From Cladorrhinum sp. PSN259 (taxonomy: Eukaryota; Ascomycota; Sordariomycetes; Sordariales; Podosporaceae): a stretch of DNA of 64,000 nucleotides. Shown here piece by piece: positions 11,780 to 25,026 of this stretch. A program made the translations under genes and the position numbers. Where the stretch lies: positions 62,001 to 126,000 of the forward strand of contig MU867074.1 of assembly GCA_033725935.1 (NCBI GenBank), in the 5' to 3' direction. Every line of letters starts with the position of its first letter. The first letter of the stretch is position 1. Below the pieces are notes generated by a model that had not been told where the DNA came from, did no database searches, and saw nothing but the letters and a program-made list of their open reading frames with translations.

Positions 11780-13778
11780 TTAAGACCGCACTGGTCGCTC
11801 CTCGCTCACTGAGATTTCCGTCTCAAGCTCCGGAGACGCTTCAATGTCGTCCTTCTCATCCATTCTCCCTCGTGGTTCCGTGATGGTAAGGCCGATATAT
11901 GCTCCCAAAATTGTCACCAGGCAGGTGGTCCAGAAGGAAAGACCCGAATAACCATGCTCCATGCCCATGGTATAGAAGAATCCTGATACAATAGGACCCA
12001 ACGCCCGGCATAAGCTCGCTGTTGAGGCAGCCGCGCCATTGATGGTACCAAGAGTTAACGTCGTGGGGGCCGAATTGGTCATAAGGATGGCGTTGCTCGG
12101 GTACGCCAATGTCGAGAAGGTGCACTTCCACACCACAATCGCGTATACGCTAATCATGCGGAGATTGGTGGGCAGGAGAACGATGTATGGCGTGAAAATA
12201 TAGAGCAGCGGATACAGGACAGACATAATCTTGAACAACCGAAGCGGACCGAGTCTCTGGGTGATGAAGGGAAAAAACAGTTTTGTCGATGCCATTGAGT
12301 ACAGGCCCTGTACCGACAAGATCACGCCAATCGTCTTGGTATCAAATCCAAAACCATCTGCGAATTTGAACGGGAGCTTGACCGGCATTGGCTCTTCCGG
12401 TGGATTCGTGCTCAGGAATACTGGGAGCAGTGAATCAAACGCCATGGTGTGGCTAGTCACACGTGTGGTTAGTCGCAAAAGCCAGCATAATCCTCTTCGT
12501 AATGACTTACAAGGCGAGTATACCGTATGATGCAATCACGGTCAGGACCGGCTTAGTGAAGATATTGGCGACGGGCTCCTTCTCCGCCTGCTGATCACCG
12601 CCTCCCTCCTCTAGATCTAGAGATTCCCCCAGTGTCGAATCTGTCAAATAACTAGGCAAGAGCTCCTCAGAACTGGTAAGGAGGGGCTGTTCCTCTGGTC
12701 TCTTTGCAGGCTTCTTGCCTTCGATTGTCCTGCCCGTCTCAGCCTTGCGCCACGGAAGGCGGGCGAGGAGCGATTTGCCAAGCTCCAGGCCCCAGTCGCG
12801 CTGCTTCCTTTTCTCCGCATGAGTCTCCTCCAGAAACAAGATGCCAATGATGACGCCGCAGAAGACACAGCAGGCGCTGAACAAGTTTGGCAAGAGATAG
12901 GGGAACCTCTCCCAGATGCTGCCAGGCGAGAATAGTCCGGGGAAGGCGTCAACAGGTTTCGCGAGGGCACCGCCGATCATGGGACCAACAATCGAACTGC
13001 CAGCTACGTCAGTTCACGCGCTCACTCACGTCTTACTATCACGAGCGCATCGCGGTTTTGACTTACCCGACGCACCACACGAGCGGCATTACAGCATATG
13101 CTCGGGCTATTCGCTTGTGTTAGAATCGGTTGCGCCTCCGAACAAAAGCCGGGTAGGTAACTACTACTCACGTTGATGATCCTTGACCGTGACCAGTTCA
13201 CCCACGGTGGTCTGAAGCACTCCGATATTTCTGCTTTACTGTTATTCCACGGTTCTCATCTGCCGTTTTCTTCGGAACATTCTAAACTCACCCGTTCAAG
13301 AATCCTCCCAAGGCTCGCGCAAAAAGCGCAACCCAAAGATTTGGCGAGAAGCCAAAGATCAACACGCTAAGGCCAGTTCCGCTCATTCCCATCAGAAGAA
13401 CGGGCTTCCGGCCGATCTTGTCGCTGAGTCGTCCCCAGAAGACGCTGGTACAGAATTCGGCAAAAGTGAAAGATGAGGTAACCATTCCGGCGTAGAAAGA
13501 TATTTGGCTCTCGTCATCGGTGATGTGAAAGTCCTTGACCATGTGCCAAATGTAGGGAAAAATAGACATGAACGCAATGGGTTCACATATCCGGCAAAGC
13601 GCTGTGGCCTCGTCAGACAATGCTCTGTCCATACTACGTGGACATCCATGTACACCCTTATTTTCTCAGCGAACATACCTAAAATGAGTAATTGCTTCCC
13701 AGGATAAGGAGGGAGCTGCTTTTTTGAGCCCGTGGCTCTCTGCCCGGCAGCCATGCTGCTGCTTCTCCTGGGTCTCAT
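11780..13778 (-). CDS. MFS transporter (DHA1 / ZIFL-like)
   Basis: Six exons on the minus strand: 13778-13679, 13601-13292, 13230-13172, 13106-13067, 12996-12511 and 12452-11780. The introns are 77, 61, 65, 70 and 58 bp and all phases agree, giving 555 residues. Exon 1 ends ...KQLLILA and continues LCRICEPIAFMSIFPYIWHMV (TM1). MFS motif A is present in loop 2-3 as WGRLSDKIGRKPVLLMG. NIGVLQTTVGEL and PLVWCVGSIVGPMIGGALA mark TM4-5. A long charged central loop (about residues 215-320, KRPEEQPLLTSSEELLPS) precedes the C-terminal half with FDTKTIGVILSVQGL and a cytosolic acidic tail. The pattern fits fungal relatives of yeast YCR023c and plant ZIFL transporters. Substrate is unknown; efflux by proton antiport is an inference from family. 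It lies 1.6 kb from the zinc-cluster gene on the same strand. Confidence 0.88.
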
Positions 13779-16700
13779 CTTGTTACCGAGACCTTGATAT
13801 TGGAGGGCTCAGAATTCAGGAGAGCTGTCGTAGTCGATCCTGTAGGCAGAATGAGAAAGTCGACAGTGCGGATGATTGATAGGTAGTTGAGTTGTGTGAG
13901 CTTGTGTATCAAGTCAGGTTGAAGGCGTGTCGGTGTCGTGCTTTGATCACAGTTGCCGAGAGCGAAGACCCTGGAAGGTGGAGGTGAAAGTGCTCTTGAT
14001 ATATGTATGTGGTAAGGAAGGCGGCATGGGGCAAGGTAAGGTAGGTAGAGTGGAAGGGGTATCTGAGTGGTGAGAGAACAATCACAGCAGCAGCAGAGTG
14101 GGTTGGATGGGCAAGAGATGGGACATAAGACTCTATATAATATTGTGGCGGCTGCTTATGTATATCACACAAGAGCTAGAGAGGGCAATGAGGCAAGAGA
14201 TGCAGTCCACCCTGAACGGGTCCCAAGGAAGCCGACCAAGGGTACGGGAAGGGCTGAGGACAGTGGTCACCAGGTCATTCATCTTGTCTGACTGTGGGGA
14301 CCCTGGGCGGGACGTGGGAACCTTCCTGGGCATAAAAGTGGTCTTGGTGAGAAAGGGAAAGGGAAGCAAATGAAACAGCGGTGACTGGCGACCGCCCTCT
14401 GGGAACAGCAGAGAGGCAAGCAGACAGACGACGGGATCCTGGGGGAAGGGACACTAGGTCAGTTCAGGTAGTACCACATCTTACAAGGTTGGAAGTGAGT
14501 GCAGCGGATACCTAAGCGTCGCCATGATCCCGGACGCAGCCCAGGGCGCGAGCCTTGGCACGCCATGGACATGGGATGGGGCTGGTGTCCCGAATTCACT
14601 GGGTGATCCATGTCGCCTTCTGAGCCCATGTGTCTTTTTGCAGGGATTGGGGGATGCGCCGGGGGGGCGCCCACAGGAGGACGACGGCTCGATGGGCTCG
14701 TCACCGTTTGGCTGGGACTGCCGTTGGGACTTGACATCAGTCAGTTGAGTGAGTGCGTCCCAGCTCCGCGGCACTCGCTCCAACTGGCCAACAAAGATGC
14801 CGTAATTCCAGCATTGTGCGGGTCGAGGGGAAGAGTCCGAGGGAGGGGGGTGTGGATGGGTTGCTTGGATCGAAAAGAAGAAACGATGAGCCGCCCTTCG
14901 GGTAGGTCAGGTACATTTACTCCGTAACTATATGTCCCGCTCTCGCAAGGCGCGCACGCAGAACCTGCCTTCCTGCCTGAGGCGATTCCATCCTGGGTGC
15001 TGATTGCTGATCGCCCGTCACTTCGGTGTAACTGTCGCATGCCGTCAACCACTCGACGCGGCTGTCTGCGAACTCCGGGCTACACGGCGAGAATCATGAG
15101 GATGGGTGCGGGTAAGGCTCAATGCGTGCCAGGCACCCTCAGTGCGAGAGGTGAGACTTGACACAATTCGCAAGTCACACAGCAGCAAACGGGTCGGTAG
15201 ACTGCTTTCCCGGGCTGCAACTCACAAAAAAGATGAGTGGCAGCCAGCGTGGCTGCGTCATCATCTCAACCCCCGCCCCAGGCAAAAGGCGACGGTTACG
15301 GGGGGGGGGGGGATGTCGAGTGAGTCGAGTCAATCTTGATCCATGGGATGCCAATCGCAACCGGCGGCTAGGTACCGATTTCCTGCCGTGTTGAGGCGGT
15401 GGGCAACGGGCGAGGACGAGTTTCAAGGTTGCCTCGTGTGAACTTGCTGATTCGATTGGAGAGGAGAAAAGGGTACTTTTGTTCTACATGCGCTAATAGC
15501 CAAGATTTCGGGTACAAACAGGGCCGGCACTCGGGGAGACTTGACACCTCAGAGAGTTGGTGTACCTCTGTTGTCACCGTGCCTTCTTCTAGTGCAGTCT
15601 GCAAAGTCGCAAATTTTTTTATTTTTTTTTTGTTTGTGATGGCCTGGGGGCCCGGGGGCGGATTCGGAGGGGTGTGGGAGGAATTTTCCATGAAGTTGGG
15701 AGCAAATGGAGTGAGGCGTTGTGAGCATTTGCTTGCCGCGCTAGCATGGATCGAGCGGGCCCAGCAACTCGTTTCGAAGCACGATGCATCCGTCCAGACA
15801 GGATGACGACTGCATGAATACCGCCGGGCTAGGGTACGGTACTGTACATACATGTACATCACTTCCCCTCTTTCCATGCACGGATTACATGATACACACA
15901 AGTCCACTATGGCTGTGCTCCGGGCACGCCCCATCTTGAGCTGACAGTTGCGTTGCAGATTGATTGCTGTGTGCACATTTGCAATGTCGTAGGTTGAGCT
16001 GACTGAGATAACAAGGACACAGACGAGGCGGTGAAGAAAGGAATACCGGATGGAGATGATAATGGAGGGGAGGAAATGGGGATGGGGAGCCGGAAGCCGG
16101 AAGCCCAATATGACTAATCATCTGCGGTTCGCCAAGGTGATTAATTCGCGGCTCTCAAGATGGAGAGAGACAGAGAGAGCCTTGAGCAGTGCAAGATGGA
16201 AGTACTCTTCTACACTAGGGTCAGATTCTAGGGGCTTGTGATAATCTCGTACGACCCGAAAAAACAACCATGGGCAGCTCGCTTGAGACAGCAGCGCCGA
16301 TGCCATCTTGGATTTCCTGATACTCTCATCTCTCAGTTTTTGCTTTTTTTTAATTTTTTTTTTAACTTGGACTCCACATTGGGCTTCCCAACACCCAACC
16401 TGAAAAGTGACCAAAACACCATGGGGAGTGGAGGAGAAGCACTATTACTGCAGAGACCCACGCATCAGTTGAGAGCACATTCAAGCGAGGTAAGCGACCA
16501 ACACATGAAATCTGCTGAGTGGCTGCGGGCAACCGACGTTTTCGCTTTATTCAACCGTTTCCTGATGGATTCATAGGAAGTTGATCCTGCATGGCGCAAG
16601 GCGACTGAATTGTGTTCGGCCACCCACAGTTTTCTTTTCGTCTTGGTTGTCTTATTCGATGTTTCATTAATTCTGATAATTATTATCTCTTTCAAAAGGC

Positions 16701-19642
16701 CCTGGGCCTTTTGTTTCGGGGCACTCTCCCGTCCGCCTCAGAATGGACCGCGTCGACGATCATTGACGGGTACGAACTCAATTGGCCAAAGCACAAACGC
16801 GCGGAATCCGCCGCCTCTGTATTCTTGTATTTCTTGCGCGTCCAACAAGGCATCGACGGTCTGGCAGTGACGAGCAGAATTGTGAATCGGGATCCGCCTC
16901 AAAGGAAGGGTCCTCGGAGATCGGAGGCTCTCAGGGTATCATCAACATCACATCACCAAGGTAATCGGAACGCAGGCAAAGGACCCTGCAGGCCACAAGG
17001 GACCCCATGAACGGCTCAAGATTGAAGTGTTCAAGGAGGAAGGCCCTGACCGGTATGCCGGGATCTCGTTGGTGGACTACGTTCTTGGGCAAACGCTAGA
17101 CAAACGCCCCTTTTTGAAGCTCTGACGGGATTTCTAGTGTTAAAATGGTTTCTGTAAGAAACAGGGCAGAAGTGAGCTACCAAGACATTAACCCCAGATA
17201 TTCCCATGTCGCCTAGCTCTCGCTATCGAGTCGCCGTTGTCAGCATCCGGCGTCCCGAGCAGTTCAAACTACATTCAATGCACGGGGAGGTCCGTATAAG
17301 CTAACAATGGTATGCGTATCGCAAGCCGTAACGGGCGTGCTCTTGGTCAACCTGCCATGAAAACCGCACTTGCCGCATCTCGAACGATGAGGTTCAACGA
17401 CTCTGTAGCACTAGGTGGTCGATCCTACCTTACCCTTGTGAGCAGTGGGAATGCTACCTACCCAGGTGCTGTAACTCTACTTCACCAGCTGACCGACAGG
17501 GAACTCGTCATCAGATCTTGCTCATCCGGCGCTTGGTTCCAGGTTCTACAAGTACAACAGACTTCTGGAGGGCGGTTACTGCGGGCAAGGCGGCAGTCAA
17601 AAGCCGGTAGAGCAGGTCGGAGATTTTTTTTGGGGGGCTGCTTGTCAGTCCAAAGATAGGCAGGGACAAGGTGTCGTTGAGATGGAACGATTATGACGGT
17701 GTAGGATGAAGTTAACCAACGACAAGGAAGCACCAGGGTGTTTAATGCACGGTTCCGAATGGTTGGATTCGCAAACAGCAATTGAGCAACGGGCAATCAG
17801 GGGAACCTAGACACGACGTCCTCCAATCAGGCCAAACAACCCCTATCCAAACTCGACGGTTGCTTGCGCAATTTATTCTCATTAGAACGGACCATTCTGC
17901 TGTGTTTTTTTTTAAACTCGTGATTTAGATATACAACGACTAGCGTATGACGCCGTGTACGGCAACACAGGGCCTCAGACACCACCCCACCCCTCCTCAC
18001 TGGTCTCCGGAAGCCCGGCCATAATCCCGGTAGTACATCAACGAAAATATATGGAGCTGGTTCCGTTTCCCACAAAGTCACAACACGGTAATCATCAATT
18101 TCCATGCTCGGCATTGCTGGCAATGAACCATGGGGGCGACGGGGGGCAAGCACGCAGGGGTGTAAAGTAGCTGTCACCGCCGACGTGTATTGTTGGGAAT
18201 TATTGAGACAGGTGCCAACAACCATAATCTTGACGGGACATTCTCCACCAAGCAAGCCTGACACGAGAAGGACGAGGTTAGGGTATCAACCCCCGCGAGA
18301 TCATCAAGCTGTCATCAAGCATAATAACGCTTGCGATCCGGGAATTTTCCCCTGAATACCGATATTCCCAGTCACACAGTTCACCCCTCCAAACCCCAAC
18401 CAACTCAGGGCACTAAAAAAACCATCGGGTGGCAATCCAACCGGAGCGGTACCGCGGGCGTGGGGAGCGGAAATTTTCGAAAACAGAGCTCCGCTACCCA
18501 TGTGGCAGACCAAACCCAAAGAATAAATGTGTCAGGCTTCTGGCGCGATGCAATCTTTCTTCCTGTCGATCGCCAATCTCTGAGCGGGGGTGCTTTAGTT
18601 TCGGCGCCGAACCGGAGCTCAGGGGGGTTGTCATTTGGCGGACGCGGTTGATAACATATTCCAAGGGGGAAAAAAATAAAGAAAAGAAAAATAAAGAAAA
18701 GAAAGCAAATCGAACATCTGACCCGACAAATCGGCGGTACTGCGACGGACACCCAACAAGAGCGAGATGAGAGCGATCCTCCCCACCAAAGCTCCGGTGT
18801 GCCTCGGGGAGCTCACCTCTCGGTCCCAAGTGTGCCAGCCAAGGATGCTAGCCTTTGTGATCGGCATGGAGACCCTTGTCATAGAGCTCGCTTCCAGAAA
18901 GTCGATATCTCCATCTGGAAGCCCAACCAGATTGCCGGGCCAGGGCACAAAAAAAGGTCAGTGCTGCGAAAGAAACTCCCCAAGTCCGGTGGCTGACAAA
19001 CCCTAAACACATCACCAACAACATCTTGCGTGCATTTTTGCTCGACGCTCGACAAGGTCTGTGCGATATTCTTTGCTGACAAGGCTGTGCTATACTTGTA
19101 CTGACGGCCAGACTGTCCAAATGGAGATTACCTACCTACATATCTAGAGAGACTGTGGGCGGGATGCAGTGACAGATCCAGACCAACATCGAGACAGACA
19201 TTAATCATGTGTACCATCATGTACCTTTTTGGACGGATTAAAGCCAAGACACTTGGTCTAGCACCAGGCTAAGGCACGCATTCAGCAGCAATCATGTGTT
19301 CTCCATTCTCTCAGAACCACTCCCGTCATTTGCGAGTGGGTTGCATCCCGCGCAGTTGTTTAGTGCTACTGCCAGGGGAATACAACCAAAGTAAATGGCG
19401 GGAGCCAATGGGAGCCATTACATTGCTAGGTACACACGGCACATGAGGCACTTTTTGTCGATCGAAACCACGTTACTGGACCACCACTCGCCTCAGCTCT
19501 CCAGGGATTTATTACTATCGGTTTATGTATCTAGGTCGGTGTTTGGTACCGGAAGCTGCAAGGCCGACATCTTGCATACATTGTGTTGTGCATCGATTGG
19601 GACGTGTCGAATTTCTAGAAAGCAAACAAGATCTGACTGCCT

Positions 19643-19669
19643 GACAGATGCGACAGATGCGACAGATGC
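19643..19669. repeat. 9-bp tandem repeat, 3 copies
   Basis: The unit GACAGATGC occurs three times exactly, head to tail, inside the gene-free interval. No function is apparent. Confidence 0.9.
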
Positions 19670-21900
19670 AGCGTAGTCAGTAGAATTATGTACGTTCATA
19701 CGTGCCTGGATGCACGCACAGTCCCCCTTGGCACATGCGCGTCACTGCTAACCTGGGTCAACCATGACCAGGGAGAGAAGATCTGATATCGGCATAAATT
19801 TGACCGGCACCGAAAATCAGCTCAGCTCAATCACACCGGCCTCCAGGCATACTCCACACCGGTGATGCCGTCGGTCAAGGTGAAACGAGAAAAAAGCATG
19901 CGGCAGCCATGGGGAAGAGCCGAATGGATGGGTTGAACCAAAGTCTTAAACCACTCACCGCGCTAGCCTGCGCTTACCCTCCTGTTAAGTGCGGGAGGAA
20001 AAGAGGAGGGAGGGTGGGGGATGCTTCCGATGGGACGGTTTCGTTCGTTTTTCCTGTTTCGATGCAGCTGGCGGCTGAATGAATTGACAGGCGAACAGGC
20101 TGGTTGCATGAACACGGCATCCACTTCGTCGGCTCTGCAAACTCAAACCCACCAAGTATACGGTACAATACACTACACTAGGTAGGTACGCCGCCCGGAA
20201 TGACGGGAGATGAAATCATACTCACAGAAGGAATGTCTCAGACGAAATTAACGGCCCAAAACAGCGGGTATCATGAGAAACGAAAAGCGGGAGATGGCGG
20301 GGGAAAGAAGCTCATTCCCCGTGTTTCCAAACCTCATTACATCGAAACTGTCAATTTCGCATTTCAATCGACACAATGTCAACTGAAATCACCTCAGCCA
20401 CCGCAGCCTTTTTGCAGCGCTGCAGTGTGACCAGCGCCCCAGCCTTACCTACCTGACCAGGGCGCGGCACTTCGGTATCTCTCCAGCGTGGTCTTCTCTC
20501 TTCCAGGTTCTCAATACCGTCTCTGTGGTCGATCCAAGACGGGCCCAACGGGTGAAGCTGCATTGTCTTTGGGATGCCTTAGCGCTTGCTTTGTTCGTCA
20601 TGACGGAGCCATTCAGGATTCCGCGGTCCGATAATAGCCATATGGATTGCATTAGGATGTCCTAGCTTGGGCTCGTATGAGCCAGCAACTCACCCATGGG
20701 CAATGTGATCTTCTCCAGAAGCTTGAACAAAACTACCCCCACGCATCACGCTGACTGTGTTGTTCCAGGCCAAGATTCAACGCATGGCAGAATCGGGAAG
20801 GACATGCCTCATCCCATGCTCTCACAGAGTCAAAGCCCCCGCACAACACCAACCAACCAAATTCTTCAGTAGGATTGCCTGCACATGTAGGAGGCATTCC
20901 ATGTTGCTGGATGCTAAGCATACGTAACCGCAATCAACCCCACTCTTGCATGAGACTAACGTGGAACATCATCGACACCTGAAAAGAGCCTGGAATAGAA
21001 AGGCCTAAAAGGAAGGAATGTCGTTAGTTATCGATCGACTGCCGTTGCAGCCCGAGGTTTAGCCGTCGAGGCCACTCAATCTCTGGCCCTCGTCCAAGAC
21101 TGGAAAGGACGGACGCCGAAAGGACCAGGGTCCTGGCTTCATCACCTGGGAGGCGCAACCGACAAAAGCAAAAATTCAATCTGTGCCGGACATCGGTTGA
21201 TCTGCGTGCCTCGTCGTCGTTTATCGTCCGCTTTGACCTCTCGAGATAGGCCCAGCAGTCTGGCACCACGCCGCAACCCCGTCTTCGCAATTGCTTGTGG
21301 CCTAAAAGAGCATTATCCCGGCATCACCATGGGGGGCGAGGCGCGAAGGAGCGACCAAAGGCGACATTCTTGATCGAATACGAATTTGATGAGGCCACCG
21401 CCAGCCCTTCAGGTATCCTAGCACGTCGCTGCCACCATAGTCATGGATAGAAAGTGCATTGCAGAAGCGTGCACCGCGAATCCACCATGGAGACATGGGC
21501 AGCATGTGGGTGAGAGGCACAGCAAGAAAGATGCTGCTCCTTGGCAGTTCACCTCCGCAAAATCCTAAAGTTCGAGTCCTCCGGCTTTCTCTGTGGCACA
21601 AACGGGCCTGAGGTACGGCCCATGGTTGTGTTACCGACTATGATAAGTGCGGCACAGATATAATCTATGTATCTCGGCATCCAATTTCTCTAGGGTCCCC
21701 GCTCGTCACCTAACGGCTGTGCCTCGCCCGATTTTGAGAGTACGCTAATACTAGTACTCCAATCAATGCTCTTGTCAACAATCGATGGATGCATCCTCAT
21801 GTCAACAAGACACCAAGTGGCAGGGTCCGGTGTGGGTGCTCCGGTGTGGGTGCACCGGCGTCACAGGCGGCTCGAAGGAGGGCATAATGCTTGCAATTGC

Positions 21901-21936
21901 AACTGCTGCTGCAACTGCTGCTGCAACTGCTGCTGC
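21901..21936. repeat. 12-bp tandem repeat, 3 copies
   Basis: The unit AACTGCTGCTGC occurs three times exactly. About 65 bp upstream, a 14-bp unit (TCCGGTGTGGGTGC) occurs twice near 21826-21855. Both lie in the gene-free interval and look like replication-slippage products. Confidence 0.85.
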
Positions 21937-23595
21937 AGGCGGCCTGATCTGATTCAGGATCGAAGTTTGGGCTGAGCTGAGCACCCATGGGTTCCGTCCC
22001 TCTCCCTCAGGGTTTCCGAGCGAGCCGGGCACCCATCGATGCCGTCGGCCCTTCTTGGCACACTAATACCCACCATACCTGCTTTGGACGTGCTCGAGGT
22101 TCTTTTCAGGATAGAGACCGGCACGCAAGTCAGCACTATGCCTCTCCATGTGCGGAATTACGTCCGAATCTACTTTTCTCCTTCGAATTCACACATGATC
22201 TCAAATGCCCGCGGGTAGTCTCTCTGTCTTTCCTTTGGACGATGATAAGCTCGAACGGCCAGAGAGATTGGCGCTATCGCATTCCCTAGGCTGTACATGG
22301 TCGACAAAGTCTCAAATTCCAGTGTGCTAGCGAGACTAAATAATTTCCATTGACAGCTCACGTCCCAAATGCCGTCTCCGCATGTTGGTTGGTAGTGTGC
22401 TCGGAAACACATGGATGATTCGCAATACAGGCTGATGGGCGGGGCCTGTCGAAACCCTTTGAGCAGTGAGCAACCAACCAACAGGCAAGCGACTCTAGCC
22501 CACCCGCAGGTGAAAGCCTGCTCACGAAGAGACGGAGCTTCCTCCGAATTAACTATGACTCGGATTGTGTTACGACTATTTCACACACTGGCGCGCTGGC
22601 AAGCCCCCTGATTCATAGAGCACGTTAACACCCGCCGTCTTACTGCATCAGTCTACGACGCAGAGGCGTTATTAAGACACTCTATGGGTGCTCCTGATAG
22701 TCTTCAGGTGGCAGATATGCTTGGGCATAGGGCAGGTGTATCCCTCGGGCCACTCATGGCGCAGATAGGTTAGTGTGTCACCACCTTGAGCTTTCCGTTA
22801 CATGGGGGCATTAGGTTGCCCCTATCAGTGCCCTCTCAGGCCAAGCATGCAGTGCGGGGGCACGCTCTGCCAGCTGCTAACACGCAGAGGGAACAGTGCA
22901 TAAATGGGAGTCGGACTCACAGGACTCAGCGGGCCAGAAAGACGAAAGAAGGGCGGTATTGGGTGAGGGGAGTATTTCGCCAACGATCGTCGGTGACCTG
23001 TCACATCGGAAGGCAGGTTGGCCCCAGGGTGGGTGTCATCGACCGGTGAGCGACTGTCAGTCTGCGGAAACTGCTATCAATGCAGTTTTGTCTGACACGA
23101 TAGGAGCGTCGTTCAGTATGTGCTGTGGCGTCGGAACTTCGGGCGAGTCGCTTATCACAACCCGTTTGTGCTCTTTTCCTCACTTCTGATGATGACATGT
23201 CACCTTGTATCTCGTCTAAAAGCTCGAGTGTGCTTGCATGAATCTGTCGAACATCACGCAGTGATTACTGACTCTTGTTGGCCCACCTTCGATATCAACT
23301 TAGGAATGATAGGTTGATATGTAAAGCCTGCCTTGGTAGGTAGCTAGGCTAGACGAACGCCATGTCTTGAACCTGACCTCATCATACCGCTCTCGACACC
23401 GCTTCGATTAAATGATATGTGCTTGTACAAGAAGAGGCACAGAATGGCACGACGGGTCAGCGAAACGTGGTGTATGGCTGTAACCACAAGCCGATCCTGA
23501 TCCTTTTTCAGTTCGTGCGACATGTTGCTCTCTGGCTACCAATCAAGGGCTGATCAGCACTGATCAAGACATCGCCGACATCTCTGCGAGGCAGG

Positions 23596-23919
23596 ATGAT
23601 GCTTTCAACCCTTAGAGTCGATTTCGAGCGTGTTGGTACATCAAATCTTATCCCACTGTCTTTTGCAGGATCAGTACACAGTTCTGGTCGTAGCTGCTTA
23701 AAGGAGGTGCAAGAGAATACTGGCAAGCTGGTGAAACTCCATCTGTTTATTGACGTGGTCACCATCGAGAAGTCTGGCACCAAGCGGCTTCAAGACGCCC
23801 TTTCGACACTCATGCAGCTGGGGCCGTCGATTGTCTCAGCATCCATCAAAATCAGCAAGTTTTCCGAAGGCCCAGGCTCACAAGTGCACATTCAAGGCTT
23901 AGGTACCCAGGTCGTGTAA
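23596..23919 (+). CDS. Orphan candidate ORF, 107 codons
   Basis: An ATG-started ORF in the otherwise gene-free interval. I do not recognise it. Its second half has a protein-like composition (GKLVKLHLFIDVVTIEKSGT, then KRLQDALSTLMQLGPSIVSA) and GC-rich third codon positions, unlike the low-complexity ORFs around it. No signal peptide, TM segment or splice partner is obvious. It could be a lineage-specific gene, a decayed gene fragment or chance. Confidence 0.2.
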   Translation: MMLSTLRVDFERVGTSNLIPLSFAGSVHSSGRSCLKEVQENTGKLVKLHLFIDVVTIEKSGTKRLQDALSTLMQLGPSIVSASIKISKFSEGPGSQVHIQGLGTQVV

Positions 23920-24939
23920 CCTCAGTCGTCCGGGTCTGCCGCCAACCCTGTCGGATACCATGCTTAGCGACCCCGGACGACTTCCAACACATGATGCCAA
24001 TGCTACGATACAAAAGGCAGAACCGCGAACCACAAGGGCTAATAGCTCAAGGCGTGGAGATATCTGACTCGGAACCACGAAGCGTAATGAGGTAGGTAAC
24101 CTTGAGGAGGTCAGCCGACATCCCACTACGATGCAGGAACTTGGAGTCTGAGCACATAACGGTTACAGCCTTTTGCATAGGGGACAGATGCACATGAGCG
24201 CCGCAATGCTTGGGTGTGTGCGATTTTGAATTGTCACAGGGGGGTGCTGTTAGTATACGAAATACTGCCCTGTGTCCCAAACGTCGGTGCCAAGTCCTCG
24301 AATCGGCAGTTGGGCTGGAAGGATGCGAAAGGAATGTCTCATCAGCCCAAGATTGTAGCTCCTGTCGAGAATGATGGTGTGTATTTGGAAGCAATTGCAT
24401 GGTGATCCATAATATCATCCTTTGACCCCTTGCGGTCAGCCGGGACGATCCTTCTCAATAGCCTAGATAATAGGCTGCTATTATTGCTTGAATCCGGAAT
24501 TGTGCTATACGGGAAGCCGTATACTTGCATATATACGTGCGCCTGTCAGATGTATGTGGGGGCCGCGGAGCATGGGAGGCATTGTACGGATGGGTACTAC
24601 ACCCAGAAGTGCAACTCCGCCGTTGATGCTGGCCAAGGATGCGTGTGCGCGTGTCCAGTGTGTGTATCGAAAGTAAAAGCGCCAACAATCCAAAGAACCT
24701 GGAAGCAACATAGAAAATACCACCAAATACGGGACAGGGACAGTTCTTGAGAACAAGGTACCTGGAAGGCTGCCTTGCGCATCCAGGTAGAAGTTGGGGT
24801 TTTTATTTGCGAATGAGACGATTGAAATGAAAACAACGACAGAAGACCCAATGAACCTAGGAACCGAGAGTTAAAAAAAGCAAACGCTTGACCGAAAGAG
24901 TTCAGAGCTGCATGTCCACGGAAGGTTGAGGTCAAAAGT

Positions 24940-25026
24940 GGAAAATGCAAAAGGAAAATGCAAAAGGAAAATGCAAAAGGAAAATGCAAAAGGAAAATGC
25001 AAAAGGAAAATGCAAAAGGAAAATGC
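24940..25026. repeat. 13-bp minisatellite, about 6.7 copies
   Basis: Unit GGAAAATGCAAAA is repeated six times without a mismatch, followed by a partial copy, ending about 380 bp upstream of the CCDC124-like start. The unit length is not a multiple of three, so it opens long repetitive ORFs on both strands that are artefacts. A G12 run follows at 25063-25074. Confidence 0.95.

Noticed and set aside
15368..16108. 246-codon minus-strand ORF in the gene-free interval
   Set aside because: No domain, Cys/Ser/His-rich irregular composition, and part of it reads through A/T homopolymers; no splice partners found.
21565..21590. tRNA-like T-loop (GTTCGAGTCC)
   Set aside because: Flanking bases do not pair and no acceptor, D or anticodon stem can be drawn.
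19643..21936. Short tandem repeats as a CRISPR-like array
   Set aside because: Units are directly adjacent without spacers and the genome is eukaryotic.
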